From assembly GCA_947086625.1 (NCBI GenBank), contig CAMTZV010000072.1:1-6935 (forward strand): 6,935 nucleotides of DNA, given 5' to 3'. The position numbers and the translations under genes were made by a program. This document shows, in pieces, positions 1 through 4,819 of this stretch (position 1 is the stretch's first letter; each line of letters begins with the position of its first letter). The stretch is from an uncultured bacterium. Its GTDB lineage: Bacteria > Bacillota > Clostridia > Lachnospirales > Lachnospiraceae. Under the pieces are notes generated by a model. It was not told the origin of the DNA. It made no database searches and saw only the letters and a program-made list of their open reading frames with translations.

Positions 1-1
1 C

Positions 2-1078
2 GGAATCTACGCCGGCAGCATTCGCCATAAGTTGTTTTTTGATATATTCGGCAAAGAGGTCGGCACAACGCCGTCCCGCGACCTGTACAAATTTTTTGAC
101 CGCGAGGGAAACACGCTCGTGCTCCGGCCTGATATCACGCCGTCCATCGCGCGCTCCGCGGCAAAATATTATATGGAGGAGACGATGCCGCTGCGCTTTT
201 GCTACAAAGGCAACACGTTTATCAACCATCACAGCCTGCGCGGGCGCTTAAAGGAGTGCACGCAGCTTGGCGCGGAGCTGATGGGAGAGTACACGGCGGA
301 CGCGGATGCGGAGCTGCTCTCGATGATCGTTGACTGCCTGCAGGCGGCGGGCTTAAAGGAGTTTCAGATCAGTGTCGGCCACGCGGACATTTTTAACGGG
401 CTTGCGGAGGCTGCAGGGCTCTCGGACGACGAGACGGACGAGCTTCGCGCGCTGCTCTCCAACAAAAATTTCTACGGTGTGGAGGAGTTTGTGAGCGGGC
501 GCAATCTGCCGGAGGCGCTCAAGCGCTGCTTCGGCGTGCTGCGCTGCACGTACACGTCGGGCGAGGAGTTAGAGCAGTTCAAGCGGGACGCGGGAGATTA
601 CAAAAGGGTGCTTGGGGCACTCGAGTGGTTACAGGGCTTGCAGGAGCTGCTGCTGCTTTACGGCATCGACGGATATGTGTCGTTCGAGCCGGGCATGGTG
701 AGCGACTACCATTATTATACGGGTATCCTGCTGGCGGGCTACACATTTGGAACCGGGGAGCCGGTCGTAAAGGGCGGTCGCTATGACGGGCTTTTACCGA
801 TGTTCGGAAAGGACACGCCGGCCATCGGCTTTGCGATCGTCGTCAATCAGCTGCTCGAGGCGCTGGCAAGACAGGAGATCGACGTGCCGCTCACGCATCA
901 CACGCAGCTCATCGTGTATGCAAAGGAGCACCGGGAGGATGCGGTTGTTACCGCCAGAAAGGCGCGTGGCGGCGGTGCACAGGTGGAGCTGATGCGTCAT
1001 GACGGGACACGGGAGACGAAGGATTACGAAGCGTATGCGACAAAAAACCACATCGCGCGCATTACCTACCTTATATAA
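2..1078 (+). CDS. hisZ: ATP phosphoribosyltransferase regulatory subunit HisZ (5'-partial)
   Basis: HisZ is a catalytically inactive relative of histidyl-tRNA synthetase. It joins short-form HisG to make the ATP phosphoribosyltransferase of the first histidine step and is needed for activity and histidine feedback (family knowledge). The frame is open to the left edge, so the true start and roughly the first 40-50 residues are missing; a TTG at nt 32 is internal. Seen: LRPDITPS (nt 122-145), a motif-2-like stretch starting YKGNTFIN (nt 203 on), YHYYTG (nt 707-724), GGRYDG (nt 773-790) and PAIGFAIV (nt 818-841). A real synthetase should have an E-R pair after GFA-type motif 3 and arginine-rich motif 2; here these are absent, which favours HisZ. 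A C-terminal piece of about 60 residues (from about nt 890) looks like a shortened anticodon-binding-like fold. hisG follows 15 nt after the stop. The first ten codons do not look like the family (see findings). Confidence 0.93.
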   Translation, partial: GIYAGSIRHKLFFDIFGKEVGTTPSRDLYKFFDREGNTLVLRPDITPSIARSAAKYYMEETMPLRFCYKGNTFINHHSLRGRLKECTQLGAELMGEYTADADAELLSMIVDCLQAAGLKEFQISVGHADIFNGLAEAAGLSDDETDELRALLSNKNFYGVEEFVSGRNLPEALKRCFGVLRCTYTSGEELEQFKRDAGDYKRVLGALEWLQGLQELLLLYGIDGYVSFEPGMVSDYHYYTGILLAGYTFGTGEPVVKGGRYDGLLPMFGKDTPAIGFAIVVNQLLEALARQEIDVPLTHHTQLIVYAKEHREDAVVTARKARGGGAQVELMRHDGTRETKDYEAYATKNHIARITYLI

Positions 1079-1083
1079 ATGAC

Positions 1084-1089
1084 AGGAGG
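1084..1089 (+). promoter_or_regulatory. Shine-Dalgarno site of hisG
   Basis: AGGAGG ends 4 nt before ATG 1094. It lies downstream of the alternative ATG 1079, so it decides the start in favour of 1094. Confidence 0.75.
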
Positions 1090-1093
1090 AGAC

Positions 1094-1765
1094 ATGGCAG
1101 ACAGGACAAACGGGCGCTACTTAACCTTTGCCCTCGGCAAGGGCAGACTGGCGAGCCAGACGCTGAAATTATTCGAGCAGATCGGGATTACCTGCGAGGA
1201 GATGAAGGATAAAGAGACGCGCAGGCTCATCTTTGTAAACGAGGAGAAAAAGCTGCGCTTTTTTCTGGCGAAGGGGCCGGACGTGCCGACTTATGTGGAG
1301 TACGGCGCGGCGGATATCGGCGTCGTCGGCGAGGATACGATCCTGGAGGAGGGGCGCAACATCTACGAGGTGCTTGATCTGGGCTTTGGCAGATGCCGGA
1401 TGTGCGTCTGCGGGCCAAAGAGCGCGCGGGAGCTTTTGCGCCACCATGAACAAATCCGCGTTGCGTCAAAGTATCCCCGCATCGCAAAGCAGTATTTCTA
1501 TGAAAAAAAGCAGCAGACGGTGGAGATCATCAAGCTGAACGGCTCGATTGAGCTGGCGCCGATCGTCGGGCTTTCCGAGGTCATCGTCGATATTGTGGAG
1601 ACCGGCTCGACGCTGAGGGAAAACGGCCTTGAAGTGCTCGAGGAGGTCTGCCCGCTCTCGGCGCGTATGGTTGTCAACCAGGTGAGCATGAAGATGGAAA
1701 ACGAGCGGATTACGCGGCTGATTGCGGATCTTCGAGCAGTGATCGAGCGCGCACAGGCGGATTAG
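1094..1765 (+). CDS. hisG: ATP phosphoribosyltransferase, short form (HisG-S)
   Basis: Catalyses ATP + PRPP to phosphoribosyl-ATP + PPi, the committed cytoplasmic step of histidine synthesis. At 223 aa it is the short form lacking the C-terminal regulatory domain, which is why hisZ sits next to it. Seen: the N-terminal ALGKGRL motif (residues 13-19), the YGAADIGVVGED segment of domain I, the LNGSIELAP stretch and the PRPP-binding loop DIVETGSTL (residues 166-174). An in-frame ATG lies at 1079 directly after the hisZ stop, but ATG 1094 is preferred. It has AGGAGG at 1084-1089, while the 1079 start has no such site, and the homology begins a few residues later. Translation is probably coupled with hisZ. 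No key loop seems missing. Confidence 0.95.
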   Translation: MADRTNGRYLTFALGKGRLASQTLKLFEQIGITCEEMKDKETRRLIFVNEEKKLRFFLAKGPDVPTYVEYGAADIGVVGEDTILEEGRNIYEVLDLGFGRCRMCVCGPKSARELLRHHEQIRVASKYPRIAKQYFYEKKQQTVEIIKLNGSIELAPIVGLSEVIVDIVETGSTLRENGLEVLEEVCPLSARMVVNQVSMKMENERITRLIADLRAVIERAQAD

Positions 1766-1769
1766 GAGG
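1764..1769 (+). promoter_or_regulatory. Shine-Dalgarno site of hisD overlapping the hisG stop codon
   Basis: AGGAGG shares its first two bases with the TAG stop of hisG and stands 6 nt before ATG 1776. Such an overlap suggests translational coupling of hisG and hisD. An ATG at 1771 lies in between but opens only a five-codon frame, so 1776 is the start. Confidence 0.8.
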
Positions 1770-1775
1770 AATGAA

Positions 1776-3068
1776 ATGCGTATTTTAGAGCTGAACAGGG
1801 AGACAAAGGACAATATTCTGGAAAATCTGCTGAAGCGCAGCCCCAGCAGCTACGGCGAGTTTGAGGGGCGCGTGGCGGCGATCATCGACGCGGTGCGCGA
1901 AAAAGGAGATGAGGCGCTCTTTGGCTATACGAAGCAGTTCGACGGCGTCGATCTTGACGCGTCAGGCGTGCTTGTGACAAAGGAGGAGATCGCGGAGGCG
2001 TATGAAAAGGTGGACAGTAAGCTGCTTACCGTCATCCGCAAGGCGCTTGTCAACATCCGGGATTATCACGAAAAGCAGCGCCAGTACAGCTGGTTTGACT
2101 CGAAGGAAAACGGCATTCTTTTAGGACAGAAGGTGACGCCCTTAAAGCGCGTGGGCGTATATGTGCCCGGCGGAAAGGCAGTTTACCCGTCATCCGTTCT
2201 GATGAACGTTCTGCCCGCAAAGGTGGCGGGGGTAGAAGAGATTGTCATGACGACGCCGCCGGATAAGGACGGAAAGGTGTTTGCCTCCACACTGGTGGCC
2301 GCGACGGAGGCGGGTGTGGACAGGATCTATAAGGCGGGCGGCGCACAGGCAATCGCGGCGCTTGCGTTTGGGACGAAAAGCATCCCGAAGGTCGACAAGA
2401 TCGTCGGCCCCGGAAACATCTACGTCGCGCTCGCGAAAAAGGCGGTGTTCGGGCATGTGAGTATCGATTCCATTGCGGGGCCGAGTGAAATATTAGTGCT
2501 TGCGGACGAGACCGCGAACGCGCGCTTTGTGGCGGCGGATCTGCTCTCGCAGGCGGAGCACGACGAGATGGCGTCCGCAATCCTCGTGACGACGAGCCGC
2601 GCGTTGGCCGACGAGGTGTCGAAGGAGGTCGACAAATTTCTCGCCGTCTTAAGCCGCAGGGAGATCATTCAAAAATCGCTCGACAACTACGGCTACATCC
2701 TCGTGGCCGGAAGCGAGGATGAGGCGATTGAGACGGCGAACGATATCGCTTCCGAGCATCTGGAGATCGTCATGAAGGATCCGTTTGCGGTCATGACAAA
2801 GATCCGCAACGCAGGTGCGATCTTCCTTGGGACGTACAGCAGCGAGCCGCTCGGCGACTATTTTGCCGGGCCGAACCATGTCCTGCCCACGAACGGTACC
2901 GCAAAGTTTTTCTCGCCGCTGTCTGTGGACGACTTTATCAAGAAATCAAGCATCATCTCCTATTCCAGAGAGGCGCTGGAACCGGTTTACAGAGATATCG
3001 TGCAGTTTGCGGAGTGTGAAAAGCTGACCGCACACGCGAATTCAATACGGGTGCGCTTTGAGGATTAA
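1776..3068 (+). CDS. hisD: Histidinol dehydrogenase
   Basis: Zn-dependent enzyme that oxidises L-histidinol twice with NAD+ to L-histidine, the last two steps of the pathway. At 430 aa it has the usual family length. Residues known from the E. coli enzyme are all visible: the Gln/His zinc site in SQAEHDE (Q259, H262), the catalytic Glu-His pair in ASEHLE (E327, H328), the zinc Asp in LGDYFAGPNH (D361) and the C-terminal zinc His in LTAHANS (H420). The substrate and NAD-binding stretches VPGGKAVYPSSVLMNV (about 130-145) and GPGNIYVA (about 211-218) are intact. ATG 1776 is preceded at 6 nt by AGGAGG. hisG ends 10 nt upstream; hisIE follows. It should be an active enzyme. Confidence 0.97.
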   Translation: MRILELNRETKDNILENLLKRSPSSYGEFEGRVAAIIDAVREKGDEALFGYTKQFDGVDLDASGVLVTKEEIAEAYEKVDSKLLTVIRKALVNIRDYHEKQRQYSWFDSKENGILLGQKVTPLKRVGVYVPGGKAVYPSSVLMNVLPAKVAGVEEIVMTTPPDKDGKVFASTLVAATEAGVDRIYKAGGAQAIAALAFGTKSIPKVDKIVGPGNIYVALAKKAVFGHVSIDSIAGPSEILVLADETANARFVAADLLSQAEHDEMASAILVTTSRALADEVSKEVDKFLAVLSRREIIQKSLDNYGYILVAGSEDEAIETANDIASEHLEIVMKDPFAVMTKIRNAGAIFLGTYSSEPLGDYFAGPNHVLPTNGTAKFFSPLSVDDFIKKSSIISYSREALEPVYRDIVQFAECEKLTAHANSIRVRFED

Positions 3069-3132
3069 AGATTGAAACGGGACAGGGGGATTGCTGCAAA
3101 AAATTTTACAGGAAGGGTTTGGCAAAAACGCT

Positions 3133-4413
3133 ATGGATAAAAAGATTTTAGTTGCAACGCTCTATCTCAAGGACGGAAGGCCCGTAAAAAGCTGGGAGGA
3201 TATGACGCCCAGAGGAGAGCTTCGGACGTTTGCAAAAATATACAACGACAGCGGCATCGACAAGATCTTTGTCTTTGACCTCTCGGACGACGACGACGAG
3301 CACGAAAAAAATATCGTGGCGATCCGTGAATTGAACCGCATGATCGACATTCCAACATGCGGCGGCGGCAATATCCGCAGGCTCAAGGATATCAAAAACC
3401 TGATCTATGCCGGGTGCAAGCAGATCATGCTAAACGCCGCGAAGGGCGGCTGTCTCGAGCTCGCGCGCAAGGCGGCGGACCGCTACGGCAGCGACCGCAT
3501 TTTAGTGTCCGTGCAAAATGTGGATTTCATTTTCAAGCATCAGTCGGAGATGAACGAGCTGTTTCACGAGGTGCTCGTGATGGAGGATTCCGTGCTGGAC
3601 GCGGTGGACAACCTCTCGAACACGCCCTATGTCGTGCTCTATGACGGCACGGATTTCGGGGAGATCGCCTCGTTTTTAGAGCGCGAAAACGCCCGCGGCA
3701 TCTGCGGTCCGTTTTTTGACGATCCTCAGACGGATATCATGATGCTAAAGACCGATCTCGGGGAGGCCGGGCTTTGGATGGACAATTTCAAGCCGCAGAT
3801 ACAGTGGTCCGAGCTGAAAACGAACGCCGACGGGATGGTTCCGTGCATCACGCAGGACTACCGGACGGGGGAGGTGCTGATGCTTGCGTACATGAACGAG
3901 GAGGCGTATTACAAGACGCTATCCTCCGGCAGGATGACCTATTTCAGCAGAAGCCGGAATACGCTCTGGACAAAGGGCGAGACGTCCGGGCACTTGCAGT
4001 ACGTGAAATCTCTGACGGCGGACTGCGATTACGACACAATCCTCGCAAAGGTGTCTCAGGTCGGCGTGGCATGCCACACCGGGAATCCCACCTGCTTTTT
4101 TAACGAGATCGTAAAGAAGGACTATGTCGAGAAAAATCCGCTTCGGGTGTTTGAGGACGGCTACCACACGATTTCGGACCGCCGGGCAAATCCGAAAAAG
4201 GGCTCCTACATCAACGAGCTGTTCGACAAGGGGCTGGACGAGATTTTGAAAAAGCTCGGCGAGGAGACGACGGAGGTCGTCATCGCCGCAAAAAATCCGG
4301 ATCAGGACCACATCAAATACGAGGTTACCGACCTGCTCTATTACCTCATGGTGATGATGGTGCAGACCGGCGTGACGTGGGACGACATTACAAAGGAGCT
4401 GGCGCAGCGCTAG
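3133..4413 (+). CDS. hisIE: HisF-like domain fused to bifunctional phosphoribosyl-AMP cyclohydrolase / phosphoribosyl-ATP pyrophosphatase
   Basis: Carries out steps two and three of the pathway: HisE hydrolyses phosphoribosyl-ATP to phosphoribosyl-AMP, and HisI opens the adenine ring to give ProFAR. The protein has 426 aa and three parts. Residues 1-220 form a HisA/HisF-like TIM barrel (YLKDGRPVK at 11-19, GIDKIFVFDL at 41-50, phosphate-loop-like CGGGN at 76-80). About 226-330 is HisI, with KGETSGH (281-287), metal residues in DCDYD (297-301), ACHTG (313-317) and C321. About 350-426 is HisE, with GEETTEVV (376-383) and YEVTDLLY (396-403). HisI and HisE look active. In the barrel, the positions of the two HisF catalytic Asp hold Tyr11 and Gln128, so it is probably not a working HisA or HisF. 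An in-frame TTG at 3091 would add 14 unlikely residues; ATG 3133 fits the domain start although AGGAAGG (3110-3116) is 16 nt away. Last gene before the terminator. Confidence 0.92.
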   Translation: MDKKILVATLYLKDGRPVKSWEDMTPRGELRTFAKIYNDSGIDKIFVFDLSDDDDEHEKNIVAIRELNRMIDIPTCGGGNIRRLKDIKNLIYAGCKQIMLNAAKGGCLELARKAADRYGSDRILVSVQNVDFIFKHQSEMNELFHEVLVMEDSVLDAVDNLSNTPYVVLYDGTDFGEIASFLERENARGICGPFFDDPQTDIMMLKTDLGEAGLWMDNFKPQIQWSELKTNADGMVPCITQDYRTGEVLMLAYMNEEAYYKTLSSGRMTYFSRSRNTLWTKGETSGHLQYVKSLTADCDYDTILAKVSQVGVACHTGNPTCFFNEIVKKDYVEKNPLRVFEDGYHTISDRRANPKKGSYINELFDKGLDEILKKLGEETTEVVIAAKNPDQDHIKYEVTDLLYYLMVMMVQTGVTWDDITKELAQR

Positions 4414-4473
4414 CGGTGTATCAGACGCTGTCTGTCTGTGCAAAATTTACAAAAAAAGCATTTGATAAAGGCG

Positions 4474-4513
4474 AAAATATGTGCATTCCGACAGGGGCTG
4501 CGCATATTTTTTT
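4474..4513 (+). terminator. Rho-independent terminator of the his operon
   Basis: A 12-bp stem pairs nt 4474-4485 (AAAATATGTGCA) with nt 4499-4510 (TGCGCATATTTT), with one G-T wobble and a 13-nt loop. It runs into seven T residues (4507-4513). It lies about 60 nt after the hisIE stop and before the promoter of the next gene. On the minus strand only four T would follow, so it is mainly one-directional. The stem is rather AT-rich. Confidence 0.8.
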
Positions 4514-4528
4514 GTCTATGTTTGCCAC

Positions 4529-4557
4529 TTGATTTTTGCGTCTGCGCTGTGTATAAT
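4529..4557 (+). promoter_or_regulatory. Sigma-A/sigma-70-type promoter for the downstream surface-protein gene
   Basis: TTGATT at 4529-4534 (four of six consensus bases) and a perfect TATAAT at 4552-4557 are separated by 17 bp, the ideal spacing. Transcription would start near 4563-4565, leaving a leader of about 150 nt. It follows the his terminator directly, which marks a new transcription unit. Confidence 0.72.
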
Positions 4558-4569
4558 AACAGACAATTC

Positions 4570-4582
4570 GTGACAGAGTCAC
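4570..4582 (+). promoter_or_regulatory. Inverted repeat just after the predicted transcription start
   Basis: GTGAC-AGA-GTCAC is a perfect 5-bp inverted repeat with a 3-nt centre, about 6 nt after the predicted start of transcription. The position suits a repressor operator or a short 5' hairpin in the mRNA. No regulator is identified and a repeat this short can occur by chance. Confidence 0.3.
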
Positions 4583-4704
4583 AGGAATCTTCTTTCTATC
4601 TTTTGATCCGGCTGTATCAGCCAATGCTTTCGCTTTGTGTGCGCTATGCCTGCGGGGGATTTTCTGCGCCAGAACATCCGTCCCGGGTTTTTGGTTCGGC
4701 GTGA
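4570..4704 (+). CDS. Possible small leader ORF or relic of a sigma-factor-like gene
   Basis: A 44-codon frame begins with GTG at 4570 and ends with TGA at 4702-4704, 10 nt before the ATG of the surface protein. No Shine-Dalgarno site precedes the GTG, and it lies only a few bases after the predicted transcription start, so translation is doubtful. The middle, FYLLIRLYQPMLSLCVRY, has the spacing L-I-x-x-Y seen at the start of region 2 in sigma-H-like factors, but the match breaks off after about 30 residues. It may be a degraded remnant, a leader peptide, or chance. The frame continues upstream through the promoter and terminator, which argues that the upstream part is not coding. Confidence 0.25.
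   Translation: MTESQESSFYLLIRLYQPMLSLCVRYACGGFSAPEHPSRVFGSA
4610..4622 (+). promoter_or_regulatory. Small hairpin in the surface-protein leader
   Basis: GGCTG-TAT-CAGCC forms a 5-bp GC-rich stem with a 3-nt loop in the untranslated leader. There is no T run after it, so it is not a terminator. It could stabilise the mRNA or be incidental. Confidence 0.25.
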
Positions 4705-4710
4705 AAGGAG
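4705..4710 (+). promoter_or_regulatory. Shine-Dalgarno site of the surface-protein gene
   Basis: AAGGAG ends 4 nt before ATG 4715. It directly follows the TGA (4702-4704) of the small upstream frame, so the two could be translationally coupled. It fixes the start that also gives a proper signal peptide. Confidence 0.75.
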
Positions 4711-4714
4711 TACG

Positions 4715-4819
4715 ATGAAAAATTTTTTATATAAGAAAAACCGGTGGCTGGCATGGGCGCTTTTGCCGGCACTTATGCTTGGCGCGCCTGCATCTTCGCA
4801 GCCTTCGGCGGCCCGTGCG
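4715..4819 (+). other. Signal peptide of the surface protein
   Basis: Residues 1-35: positive charges at K2, K7, K8 and R10, a hydrophobic core W11 to A26, and the A-x-A site A33-R34-A35 before Q36. There is no lipobox cysteine, so a standard signal peptidase I substrate is expected rather than a lipoprotein. Confidence 0.8.

Larger units (their letters stand above)
4414..4714. other. Intergenic region between hisIE and the surface-protein gene
   Basis: About 300 nt of more AT-rich DNA than its flanks. In order it contains a short CTGT repeat near 4429-4438, the his terminator, the promoter and the leader with two inverted repeats and a small frame. I see no tRNA, no recognised riboswitch and no T-box features (no specifier-type long leader or terminator before the start codon). 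Confidence 0.7.

Noticed and set aside
2..1078. Histidyl-tRNA synthetase instead of HisZ
   Set aside because: The motif 2 arginine and the E-R of motif 3 are absent, the anticodon-binding domain is shortened, and the gene sits directly before short-form hisG.
1079..1093. Upstream ATG 1079 as the hisG start
   Set aside because: The ribosome binding site lies downstream of it and it adds only five non-conserved residues.
3919..4443. 174-codon minus-strand frame opposite hisIE
   Set aside because: It is the complement of conserved HisI and HisE domains, so the plus strand is coding.
4652..4692. Terminator just before the surface-protein start
   Set aside because: The stem has two bulges and a wobble pair and the T run is short. 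It is kept only as a weak attenuator idea.
4438..4704. 88-codon plus-strand frame read as one gene
   Set aside because: It crosses the terminator and the promoter. Only its last part (from GTG 4570) is considered possible.
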